Shown in pieces: positions 1 to 6,192 of a stretch of DNA of 6,192 nucleotides. Made by a program: the position numbers and the translations under genes. The stretch comes from Bacillota bacterium (GTDB lineage: Bacteria > Bacillota > Clostridia > Oscillospirales > Ruminococcaceae). The notes under the pieces were generated by a model that saw only the letters and a program-made list of their open reading frames with translations, searched no databases and was not told where the DNA came from. Location of the stretch: assembly GCA_023394255.1 (NCBI GenBank), contig JAEXAZ010000082.1, positions 1-6,192 on the forward strand, read 5' to 3'. Position 1 is the stretch's first letter. Every line of letters starts with the position of its first letter.

Positions 1-51
1 TCCCTTTGCGTACAAAGATTTTTCCCTCAACACCGGCGGATAAAGGTGCAT
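1..51 (-). CDS. Start of an unidentified downstream gene (partial, 17 codons)
   Basis: An ATG at 51-49 shares its A with the TGA stop of the adenine deaminase gene (TGATG), and the frame stays open to the window edge. The visible peptide is MHLYPPVLREKSLYAKG. A GAGG lies at 59-56, four bases before the ATG, which is a short but usable spacing; an in-frame GTG at 33-31 has no comparable site upstream. The one-base overlap implies translational coupling and membership in the same purine operon. I do not recognise the family from 17 residues. Genes commonly found beside ade include xanthine dehydrogenase subunits, other purine deaminases and permeases, but nothing visible here points to one of them. 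It could also be a chance open frame, though the overlap geometry makes a real start more likely than not. Confidence 0.5.
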   Translation of the reverse strand, partial: MHLYPPVLREKSLYAKG

Positions 52-1784
52 CAGGCCTCGAGCGGAATAAAAGCAAATTTTGTAACGTCAAAAAGCCCCA
101 TATCGGTGAGCTTGAGCTCGGGAATCACGGCAAGCGACATAAAGCAAAGCGTCATTACCGGCTCCACATCCCTGCTGATGCCGAGCTGTTCATAAGCATC
201 CGCGTGGATTTCGGCCAGCTTTACGCTTACCCATTCTCCCGTACGGTCGCTCATGATGCCGCCCACAACCATCGGCATGGAATTGACGATTTGCCCACCC
301 TTCACAAGGATCATGCCGCCGTTCTGCGCGATCAATTGTTCGACTGCGAAAGCCATGTCCGCATCATTGGTTCCCACCACAATGATGTTATGGGAATCAT
401 GCGCAATCGAAAGCGCCACAGCGCCGGATTGGATGCCATATCCGCGAAGCAACCCGAGCGCCACGTTTCCTGTATTCTGATGGCGCTCCACAACGGCGAT
501 TTTGACAATATCCTGGCCGGGCTGATAAACAAATTCTCCCTGCTTGTCAAGCGTAACATCGGCAACGCCCTTGCCGGTTACAACTCCTCCGGGAACGATG
601 TCTATCACATTGACATGGGAGGAGTTCAGCTTGAGCCGGAGCTTTTCCGCCGTGAAATTCCCGACATGGAAACTTCCGCGCACTGCGGAAAGATCAATAC
701 GGCGTACTTCAGGCAAGTATTTTCCGTCTTTTGCGATTTCTTCCCCCTGAATGAATACGCGCCGCACACAGAATCCATTTAAATCGTCCAGAAGGACAAT
801 ATCCGCCCGGAGTCCCGGCGCGATCGCCCCCCGGTCATACAGGCGGAAACATTCCGCCGCGTTCAGGCTCGCCATTTGAATCGCCGCGATCGGATCAACC
901 CCTTCCTCCACGCAGATGCGCAGATGGTTGTCCAGATGACCCAGTTTCAGGATGGTCTCCGGCTGACGGTCGTCCGAACAGAGCAGGCAGCGCCGGCTGT
1001 TGGCCGGGGTGACCGCTTTCAGGAGAGTGCGCAGATTATGGCAGGCCGAACCTTCCCGCAGCAGAACGTAAAGCCCGCGGGAAATCCGGTCGAGCATTTC
1101 TTCAACTGTGGAGCATTCGTGGTCGGTGTGAATGCCGGCAGCCGCATAGGCGTTCAATTCGTTTCCCGCAAGTCCGGGGCTGTGCCCGTCGATCAGCTTG
1201 CCCTCGTTTTTAGCGACCAACAGCTTGTTGAGCACCTCGTCGTCGGCAAATACTACGCCGGGATAATTCATAAATTCGCCCAGTCCCAGAATCCGGCTGT
1301 TTTTGATCGGATCGCGCATCATCTGCGCATCGATCACCGCACCGGCATGCTCAAACGGCGTCGCCGGCACACAGGACGGAAGCATGTATTTGATATCCAG
1401 CTTGGTCGCCTCGGCGGCCCTGAGCATATAGTCCATGCCTTCCAGACCACATACGTTAACGATTTCATGCGGGTCGGCGATGATCGTGGTCGCCCCGTGA
1501 GGCACCAGAAGCCGCCCGATTTCCTCGGGGGTCACATAGGAGGACTCAATATGGATATGGGTGTCGATAAAGCCCGGCGACGCAAATTGCCCCTGCGCGT
1601 CAATTTCTTGTTTTCCCTGATAGCTCCCGACTCCCGCAATCAGCCCGTCGCTGATTGCGATGTCCTGGTTCTCGGTGATCACCGAGCGGTAGACGTCGAC
1701 AACCTTGCAGTTCTTAATGACCAAATCCGCGGGAATCCGCCCCGCGGCAACATCAAGCAGTTTCTTCAGCACTTCCTTTTGCAT
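51..1784 (-). CDS. ade: Adenine deaminase (Ade/AdeC type), catalytically complete
   Basis: This 577-residue protein is predicted to hydrolyse adenine to hypoxanthine and ammonia in the cytoplasm for purine salvage. It is an amidohydrolase-superfamily metalloenzyme of the Ade/AdeC family; its length matches the 570-590 usual there. All expected motifs are visible: an N-terminal beta-sandwich segment, then GFIDTHIHIESS (residues 71-82; metal-ligand H76 and H78), ADPHEI (103-108), GLGEFMNYPGV with probable bridging E170, DGHSPGL (H201), TDHECS (H222) and CSDDR (D271). The adenine deaminase C-terminal domain follows (about 380-577), with ERHQNTGN, AHDSHN (461-466) and VVGGIMSD. The start at 1784 is preferred because GAAAGGGG lies 7 bases upstream and known family members begin at about this point; an in-frame ATG at 1829 would add 15 unlikely residues overlapping the preceding gene. 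It lies 13 bases after that gene's stop and ends overlapping the next start. Identification is firm; substrate is inferred from family motifs. Confidence 0.95.
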   Translation of the reverse strand: MQKEVLKKLLDVAAGRIPADLVIKNCKVVDVYRSVITENQDIAISDGLIAGVGSYQGKQEIDAQGQFASPGFIDTHIHIESSYVTPEEIGRLLVPHGATTIIADPHEIVNVCGLEGMDYMLRAAEATKLDIKYMLPSCVPATPFEHAGAVIDAQMMRDPIKNSRILGLGEFMNYPGVVFADDEVLNKLLVAKNEGKLIDGHSPGLAGNELNAYAAAGIHTDHECSTVEEMLDRISRGLYVLLREGSACHNLRTLLKAVTPANSRRCLLCSDDRQPETILKLGHLDNHLRICVEEGVDPIAAIQMASLNAAECFRLYDRGAIAPGLRADIVLLDDLNGFCVRRVFIQGEEIAKDGKYLPEVRRIDLSAVRGSFHVGNFTAEKLRLKLNSSHVNVIDIVPGGVVTGKGVADVTLDKQGEFVYQPGQDIVKIAVVERHQNTGNVALGLLRGYGIQSGAVALSIAHDSHNIIVVGTNDADMAFAVEQLIAQNGGMILVKGGQIVNSMPMVVGGIMSDRTGEWVSVKLAEIHADAYEQLGISRDVEPVMTLCFMSLAVIPELKLTDMGLFDVTKFAFIPLEA

Positions 1785-1791
1785 GAAAACA

Positions 1792-1799
1792 CCCCTTTC
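1792..1799 (-). promoter_or_regulatory. Ribosome binding site deciding the ade start
   Basis: GAAAGGGG on the minus strand sits 7 bases before the ATG at 1784 and overlaps the last bases of the preceding reading frame and its stop. It supports the 577-residue start over the in-frame ATG at 1829. Because the site partly lies inside the upstream gene, ribosomes finishing that gene would end on top of it, which suggests coupled translation. Confidence 0.75.
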
Positions 1800-3579
1800 A
1801 AGATTCCCGCAGTTCCAATACAGGATCAAATGTTGTCAGGTTCACGCAGTCGACCGGTCCCACGTCGGTAATCGCATAATCCGGGATCGCTGTGATCGGC
1901 AGGAAAAACATATACATCAGCGGTTCCGACAAGGTACATCCAAGCGATTTCGCGCAGGCGTTCAGTTCTTTTTCCCTCTTCGCCACCTGCGCCGGTTCCT
2001 CATCGCTCGCGATACCGCCGACCGGGAGCGGAAGGAAATCCAACACCTCCCCGTCGGCGACTACCACCTGTCCGCCGCCATGGGCAATCAGGTAATTGGC
2101 GGCAATGGACATGTCATTCGCGTCAACACCCATCACAATGAGGTTGTTGTCATCCGGCGCGGCGGAGGACGCCATCGCCCCCCTTTTCAGGTTCCAGCCC
2201 GAACAAAACGCCAGCGAACGGTTCCCGTTTACGCCGAAGCGCTCCAAAACCGATACCATTGCCACATCCTGCCCGATATCCGGCAGCACCACGCGGTTCT
2301 TGACTTTCAGAGAAACATCCCGCCGTTTGCGCACGAACGGCCCTTTCACGTCCATCGACAGGACTTTCGCAGTGCCGCGTTCAATGGACACCTTATATTG
2401 GAACTCCTCCGGAACAGTCATTTTGCATTTCAGCCGGCCGCTGAGCGCCGCGCTGCGGGCAGGGGCTTTCAGCTCATAAGTCAGCCCCCCGTTTTGCGCC
2501 ACTAACTGCCCGCCGCTGATGACCGCCTGTATCCGGAAGCTTTCCGGGCTGTCGACCAGCAGGATATCGGCGATTCTGCCCGGAGAAATCGAACCGACCC
2601 GATCGTCGATGCGGTACGCCTCCGCGCTGTTGATGGTGCCCATCTGGATGGCGGTCATCGGGTCGACACCCGCCTGGATGGCCAGACGCACCAGATGGTC
2701 AACGTGCCCCTTTTCCAGCACATCGGAGGGAGTGACATCGTCGGTGCAGAAGCTGACCCTCCGGGCCAGCGCAGGGTTCACCTCGGTCACCGCCCGGATA
2801 TTTTCCGCAAGAAAATGGGTAACCGACGATTCACGGATGACCATATGCATCCCCTTGCGCATTTTTTCCACAACTTCGGTATGGTCGTAGCTTTCATGGT
2901 CAAGCCGCACACCCGCGCAGAGATAGGCATTCAGCTCTTTTCCGCGTGCCATAGGCGCGCAGCCGAAGACCGGAAGCCGGTTTTCAGAAGCAAGCGCGAT
3001 TGCCCCCAGCGTGTTTTCATCCTCTTCCGTCACCGATTCACGCACCGTTTCCCATACACCGAAGCATTCCGGCCACTTCTGAACCTGCCTATGGATCTGG
3101 GGATTGAAATTGCAGGATACGGTAGAGGTCGGGAAGGTATACGGCGTTTTGTGCGGCGCACCCCAGAATACTTTGAGCGGGCCTGCCTTTACTTCCGCAA
3201 GTACCTCCCGAAGTCCTTCGATGCCCGCCACGGAAATATATTCGTCCAGCCCGGAGACCATGCTTGTCGTCCCGCAGGGAACAACCGCCTTCGCAAAGCT
3301 TGTAATGCTCAGCTTGCTGCATTCGCTGTGGATATGCCCATCAATGAGACCGGGAACCAGATACCGCCCCGCGGCGTCGACTGTCTGCGTATCGGGCCCG
3401 ATATAATCGCTCACATCGCCCACCGCAACGATCGTATCCTTATAAATCGCAACATCCGCGGGGTAAATTTCGCTGGTCATGACATTGACCAGCTTTCCTC
3501 CCCGGACCACCTTTTCCGCCGGGATGGCTCCCCTGCCGGCACGAATCAGTTCTTTGAGATTTTCCAGTGTTTTATCCAT
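1798..3579 (-). CDS. Adenine deaminase-family protein with divergent active site (tandem Ade paralogue)
   Basis: This 593-residue protein is co-linear with the adjacent adenine deaminase over its whole length: amidohydrolase barrel (about 70-370) plus the Ade C-terminal domain (about 385-593). It retains GLIDGHIHSECS (H82, H84, E86), the probable bridging Glu in VWET (E177), DHES (H228), CTDD (D280) and GGIASD. Key positions differ: the DGHSPGL His is C207 (FGCAPMARG), ADPHEI is SGLDEY (109-114, His replaced by D112, E113 kept), and the C-terminal AHDSHN is APDDNN (474-479). Automated annotation would probably say adenine deaminase, but the changed metal and active-site residues make a different aminopurine-like substrate, altered metal chemistry, or a partner role to the neighbouring Ade plausible. 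The reading frame is intact, so it is not a decayed copy. The ATG at 3579 has GAAGGAG 11 bases upstream, and the gene follows the lipoprotein gene by 42 bases. Family is certain; the exact reaction is not. Confidence 0.9.
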   Translation of the reverse strand: MDKTLENLKELIRAGRGAIPAEKVVRGGKLVNVMTSEIYPADVAIYKDTIVAVGDVSDYIGPDTQTVDAAGRYLVPGLIDGHIHSECSKLSITSFAKAVVPCGTTSMVSGLDEYISVAGIEGLREVLAEVKAGPLKVFWGAPHKTPYTFPTSTVSCNFNPQIHRQVQKWPECFGVWETVRESVTEEDENTLGAIALASENRLPVFGCAPMARGKELNAYLCAGVRLDHESYDHTEVVEKMRKGMHMVIRESSVTHFLAENIRAVTEVNPALARRVSFCTDDVTPSDVLEKGHVDHLVRLAIQAGVDPMTAIQMGTINSAEAYRIDDRVGSISPGRIADILLVDSPESFRIQAVISGGQLVAQNGGLTYELKAPARSAALSGRLKCKMTVPEEFQYKVSIERGTAKVLSMDVKGPFVRKRRDVSLKVKNRVVLPDIGQDVAMVSVLERFGVNGNRSLAFCSGWNLKRGAMASSAAPDDNNLIVMGVDANDMSIAANYLIAHGGGQVVVADGEVLDFLPLPVGGIASDEEPAQVAKREKELNACAKSLGCTLSEPLMYMFFLPITAIPDYAITDVGPVDCVNLTTFDPVLELRES

Positions 3580-3590
3580 TGATGATAAAT

Positions 3591-3597
3591 CTCCTTC
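3591..3597 (-). promoter_or_regulatory. Ribosome binding site of the divergent Ade paralogue
   Basis: GAAGGAG on the minus strand lies 11 bases before the ATG at 3579, slightly longer spacing than usual. It sits in a 42-base gap (3580-3621), the largest in the window. No promoter or terminator is evident in that gap. Confidence 0.6.
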
Positions 3598-3621
3598 AAT
3601 TTTCGGTCTTATCCGATCTGT

Positions 3622-4776
3622 TTATTGCCAGTCGCCGATGACGTTGTCCACCAGAAATTCCTGCGCAACAATCTGCTCGTCGCTCATTGTCTCGCCCGCG
3701 GCTACCAGCACATTGCCCTTGTTGTCCTTGAGCTCCCCGCCATAGACCTTAATTTTGCCGCTTGCGATCTCTTCTTTGACCTGAAGCACCTTTTTCTGGA
3801 CATCTTCCGGAACAAGCTCGCTGTTAAAGTCGGAAATTGCGGAGGAGTCCCCGCCCTCGTAATAATAGTCGTCCGGGTTTGCGGTACCGTCTGCGGCGGA
3901 AGCAATGATATTTTCGAAGATCGGCGCAAAGTTCCAGACATAAGAGAACAGCACGGCTTTGGGGGCAAGTTCTTCCATATCCACATTGTAGCCGATGCAG
4001 TAAGCGCCGTTCGCTTCGCAGGTCTGCGGGATGGCGGGAGAAGAAGCTTCCATGCCCATGTATTGGATTCCCTGGTTGATCAGCGTCTGCGCGCTCTGGG
4101 TCTCAATGTCCACATCATACCAGCTGTTCGCCCAGACGACCTGCACTTTCTCCTCGGGGTCGGCATATTTCGCCCCCAGCGCGAAGCCGTTGATCGCGGC
4201 ACGCACAGAGGCTTCGGACATGCTCGCGGCAAATCCGAGCGTTTTGCCCTCCGACATCAGCGCACAGGCGTATCCGGCAAGGAACATGCCTTCGTAGTTG
4301 CGGATCTGATACCCGATCAGATTCTCGGTGCGCGCTCCCTGCTGCGCGATGACCACATCCGGATTCTGCGGCGCGAGGTCGGACAGGAATGCGGCGTAAC
4401 CGGCACTGGCGCCGATAATCAGGTTCACGCCCTCGCTGACAAGCGCATTGTACGCGTTCTCAACCGCGACCTGCTCCTCACTGACGTTCTCAATGGTAAT
4501 CAGGTTTTCCTCCGGGATTCCCAATGACTGCATGGCGCGCAGGATGCTTTGATTGGTCGCCTGACACCAGCCCCCGTCATTCACGACAAGGGAAGTGATC
4601 TGCCCGATCTTAAAGTTCGGCCAGTCGGTTCCCTGCTCGGCAGACGCGGCGGACTGCTCCGCCGCAGGCGTGCTTGCAGGGGCGGAACTCTCTGACGGCC
4701 CGCCGGAGCACCCCGCCAGAGATGCCGCTGTAATTGCCAGTGCCAACAGTATGCTTGCGAAATGTTTGTTTTTCAT
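3622..4776 (-). CDS. BMP/PnrA-family ABC transporter substrate-binding lipoprotein
   Basis: This is the extracellular, membrane-anchored ligand-binding component of an ABC importer, about 384 residues, probably binding a purine base or nucleoside. A lipoprotein signal is clear: basic start, hydrophobic core and lipobox LAGC with the lipidated Cys at residue 23, followed by a Ser/Ala/Glu-rich linker to about residue 50. The BMP (PF02608-type) fold follows: KIGQITSL, NDGGWCQATNQS (66-77), LIIGASAGY, RNYEGMFLAGYACAL (159-173), the VWANSWYDVDIETQSAQTLINQG segment (214-236) and GAYCIGYNVDM (257-267). The GW in the first binding loop and the NSWYD segment resemble, from memory, BMP proteins encoded beside adenine deaminases in Rhizobiales rather than classical PnrA. 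The start at 4776 is chosen because GGGAGG lies 8 bases before it; the ATG at 4782 would leave only 2 bases. Between permease genes and Ade genes, adenine or a related purine is the likely ligand, an inference from context. Confidence 0.93.
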   Translation of the reverse strand: MKNKHFASILLALAITAASLAGCSGGPSESSAPASTPAAEQSAASAEQGTDWPNFKIGQITSLVVNDGGWCQATNQSILRAMQSLGIPEENLITIENVSEEQVAVENAYNALVSEGVNLIIGASAGYAAFLSDLAPQNPDVVIAQQGARTENLIGYQIRNYEGMFLAGYACALMSEGKTLGFAASMSEASVRAAINGFALGAKYADPEEKVQVVWANSWYDVDIETQSAQTLINQGIQYMGMEASSPAIPQTCEANGAYCIGYNVDMEELAPKAVLFSYVWNFAPIFENIIASAADGTANPDDYYYEGGDSSAISDFNSELVPEDVQKKVLQVKEEIASGKIKVYGGELKDNKGNVLVAAGETMSDEQIVAQEFLVDNVIGDWQ

Positions 4777-4784
4777 CTTCATTA

Positions 4785-4790
4785 CCTCCC
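4785..4790 (-). promoter_or_regulatory. Ribosome binding site that decides between two lipoprotein starts
   Basis: GGGAGG on the minus strand is followed by two in-frame ATGs, at 4782 (2 bases away) and 4776 (8 bases away). Normal spacing favours 4776. The choice changes the signal peptide by only two residues and does not affect the lipobox. Confidence 0.8.
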
Positions 4791-4799
4791 AAATATCTT

Positions 4800-5729
4800 T
4801 TACCGACTTTCGCGGTCATAAGAACAACAAAGCGCGGCGGGTTCCTCCGTATGCTTTTTGCGGAAGCTCCCGGTGGACAGAATAAATGCGGCAACCGTCG
4901 CCAGATACGGAAGCGCGCTGTAAACCTGCGAGGGCACGCCGGGCAGATAAATCTGCAGATTCATGCCGACAATGCTGATACCCCCGAAAAGCAGCGCGCC
5001 CAGGGCGGCTTTTGTGGGATTCCATTCTGAAAACGCCACCAGCGAAAAGGCAATCCAGCCCTTGCCCCCCGTCATTCCCTCGTTCCAGAAATTTGTATAT
5101 GCAAGGGAAATGCAAACCCCGCTGACCGCTATCATCGAACAGCCGAATATCACATAGGCATACCGCAGCGCGAATACATGAATGCCCGCCGTATCCAGCG
5201 CCGCGGGATTTTCGCCCAAGGCCCGCAGGATCATTCCCGGCCTCGTGCGATAGATATAAAACATGCTCAGCGGGATGATCAGATACATCAGGTATACCAG
5301 CAGGTTCTGATGAAACAGGACGTCCCCGAAAAAGGGAATTTTTGAAAGCAGCGGAAGCGCAATTTTATCGAACTTCACCGGCGAGGCGATCCCGGTCACA
5401 TTTTTCCCGATAAAACCGCTCAGGCCGCTTCCGAATGTCAGGAACGCCATGCCGCATACCGTCTGGTCGGCCTGAAGCGTCACTGTGAGAAACGCATAGA
5501 CCAGTCCCAGCAGAGCGCCTGTAACAATCGCGGCCAAAAGCGCAAGCATCTTGCTGTTTGTGTAATAGGCGGTCAGGAATCCGGAAACCGCCCCCATCAG
5601 CATGACACCTTCCACGCCCAGATTCATAATACCGGCGCGCTGAGAAAAGATCTCGCCGACAGCCGCGTACAAAACCGATACCGCATAGACGATGGCGGCG
5701 GCACAGACCGAGGTAATCAAAGCAGTCAC
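4800..5729 (-). CDS. ABC transporter permease, YufQ/NupQ type (nucleoside/purine importer subunit)
   Basis: This 309-residue integral membrane protein is the second permease of the BMP-linked importer, of the BPD_transp_2 family (PF02653/COG1079 type) that includes Bacillus NupQ. The family signature AVGEIFSQRAGIMNLGVEGVMLMGA lies at residues 23-47, the likely ATPase-coupling loop RALGENPAALDTAGI at 169-183, and GGKGWIAFSLVAFSEWNP at 221-238. Roughly eight or more hydrophobic segments are visible, including about 5-25, 36-56, 61-85, 91-110, 141-160, 188-210, 239-258 and 270-288. The tail after 289 is short and charged, with a CC pair. Length is normal for the family. It begins at GTG 5729-5727, overlapping the TGA of the preceding permease (GTGA), with AAAGGGGGAG 7 bases upstream, and ends 17 to 23 bases before the lipoprotein gene. 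It should pair with the upstream permease and an ATPase not in this window. Substrate is inferred from neighbours. Confidence 0.93.
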   Translation of the reverse strand: MTALITSVCAAAIVYAVSVLYAAVGEIFSQRAGIMNLGVEGVMLMGAVSGFLTAYYTNSKMLALLAAIVTGALLGLVYAFLTVTLQADQTVCGMAFLTFGSGLSGFIGKNVTGIASPVKFDKIALPLLSKIPFFGDVLFHQNLLVYLMYLIIPLSMFYIYRTRPGMILRALGENPAALDTAGIHVFALRYAYVIFGCSMIAVSGVCISLAYTNFWNEGMTGGKGWIAFSLVAFSEWNPTKAALGALLFGGISIVGMNLQIYLPGVPSQVYSALPYLATVAAFILSTGSFRKKHTEEPAALCCSYDRESR

Positions 5730-6192
5730 AGGCCGACTCCCCCTTTCGACTCGACGGCTTCGGCTTGTCCGGCAGCCGTCGTATCCGGTTTTCTGAGCAC
5801 GAGCCTGTAACGGTTAAAGAATTCGCCGGCGATGACGAAAATCATGATGCAGCCCTGTATCATGGCCGCAATCTGCGAGGGGACCCCCATAATCTGTACG
5901 GCAGAACAGCTGTTGTTAAGCCCTCCCAGAAGAATGGAAACCAGAATCACGGCCAGCGGATGGAACTGGCTCAAATACGCGATGACAATTCCGGTATACC
6001 CGCTCCCGCCCGGAAGCTGTGCCTGCACCCGGTGCACGACACCCGTAATCTGTACGAAACCCGCCAGTCCCGCAATCGCGCCGCTCAGCCCCAGAATGAT
6101 GAGGATGTTGCGGCGTACATTGATTCCGGCATACTGGGCCGAACGCAGGCTGTATTTATTTACCTGCACCTGGAAACCGACGGTTGTATATT
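5726..6192 (-). CDS. ABC transporter permease, YufP/NupP type (partial, C-terminal 154 residues)
   Basis: This is the C-terminal part of the first permease of the importer; the frame is open to the right edge, so the N-terminus lies outside the window. A GTG at 6169 begins an apparent shorter frame, but in-frame residues YTTVGFQ continue upstream of it and match a family interior, so it is not the true start. Visible family features are the YAGINVRRNI loop (window residues 20-29), a membrane segment about 29-50, the GGSGYTGIVIAYLSQFHPLAV segment (61-81), a membrane segment to about 92, and GVPSQIAAMIQGCIMIFVIAGEFFNRYRL near the end (102-130), as in COG4603/BPD_transp_2 permeases. The hydrophilic tail (131-154) is Ala/Glu-rich. 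Its TGA at 5728-5726 overlaps the next permease's GTG, implying coupled synthesis of the two halves of the channel. Confidence 0.92.
   Translation of the reverse strand, partial: YTTVGFQVQVNKYSLRSAQYAGINVRRNILIILGLSGAIAGLAGFVQITGVVHRVQAQLPGGSGYTGIVIAYLSQFHPLAVILVSILLGGLNNSCSAVQIMGVPSQIAAMIQGCIMIFVIAGEFFNRYRLVLRKPDTTAAGQAEAVESKGGVGL
5737..5746 (-). promoter_or_regulatory. Ribosome binding site for the GTG-started permease
   Basis: AAAGGGGGAG on the minus strand lies 7 bases before GTG 5729-5727, inside the end of the preceding permease gene. It supports the non-ATG start and the four-base GTGA overlap between the two permease genes. Confidence 0.75.

Noticed and set aside
1785..1829. Fifteen-residue N-terminal extension of ade to an ATG at 1829
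   Set aside because: It overlaps the end of the preceding gene, while the internal ATG at 1784 has a well-spaced ribosome site and fits the family N-terminus.
876..1871. A 331-codon open frame on the plus strand, and other long plus-strand frames such as 6-782, 1705-2505, 2695-3582 and 3625-4527
   Set aside because: They lie wholly or almost wholly opposite well-identified genes, are rich in Arg and His as antisense translations often are, show no recognisable motifs, and are explained by the codon bias of the minus-strand genes.
3603..3616. Small inverted repeat TCGG/CCGA with a 6-base loop in the gap between the lipoprotein and the divergent ade genes
   Set aside because: A stem of only 4 base pairs without a following T-run on the transcribed strand is not a credible terminator or riboswitch.
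4777..4782. ATG at 4782 as the lipoprotein start
   Set aside because: It would sit only 2 bases from GGGAGG; the ATG at 4776 has normal spacing. Not excluded, but less likely.
6167..6169. GTG at 6169 as start of a short 147-residue permease
   Set aside because: The frame continues upstream with family-like residues to the window edge, and a 147-residue permease would lack half of the membrane domain.
1..6192. Insertion sequences, CRISPR arrays, tRNA or rRNA genes, integration sites
   Set aside because: Coding sequence fills almost the whole window; no repeat array, transposase-like frame or RNA gene pattern was seen on reading both strands.

Overview
The window is one uninterrupted stretch of a minus-strand operon, with every real gene read right to left. 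Mid-range GC by eye, GGAGG-type ribosome sites, a Ser/Ala-rich linker after a lipobox and very tight gene packing suggest a Gram-positive Clostridia-type anaerobe, such as a gut Oscillospiraceae or Lachnospiraceae relative. That assignment is inferred from style, not from a marker gene.

Layout in transcription order: (1) 6192-5726, the C-terminal part of an ABC permease of the YufP/NupP type, cut by the window edge; (2) 5729-4800, a complete second permease of the YufQ/NupQ type, starting at a GTG that overlaps the previous stop; (3) 4776-3622, a BMP/PnrA-family substrate-binding lipoprotein; (4) 3579-1798, an adenine deaminase-family protein whose active-site motifs are altered; (5) 1784-51, an adenine deaminase with all expected catalytic motifs; (6) 51-1, the first 17 codons of a further gene that starts inside the stop codon of gene 5 and leaves the window. 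Gaps between genes are 13 to 42 bases or the genes overlap, so there is no room for an internal promoter or terminator, and none is seen. No stretch longer than about 50 bases lacks a gene.

Together the genes look like a purine uptake and salvage unit. The lipoprotein captures a purine base or nucleoside outside the membrane, the two permeases pass it in with an ATPase that is not in the window (probably encoded upstream), and the deaminase converts adenine to hypoxanthine plus ammonia. The point most worth attention is the tandem pair of Ade-family genes. The promoter-distal copy looks catalytically normal. The promoter-proximal copy keeps the HxH, bridging Glu, second His and Asp, but has Cys in place of a conserved His in the barrel, a rewritten DPHE motif and loss of the C-terminal HDSH motif, so it may act on a different substrate or play a non-catalytic role.
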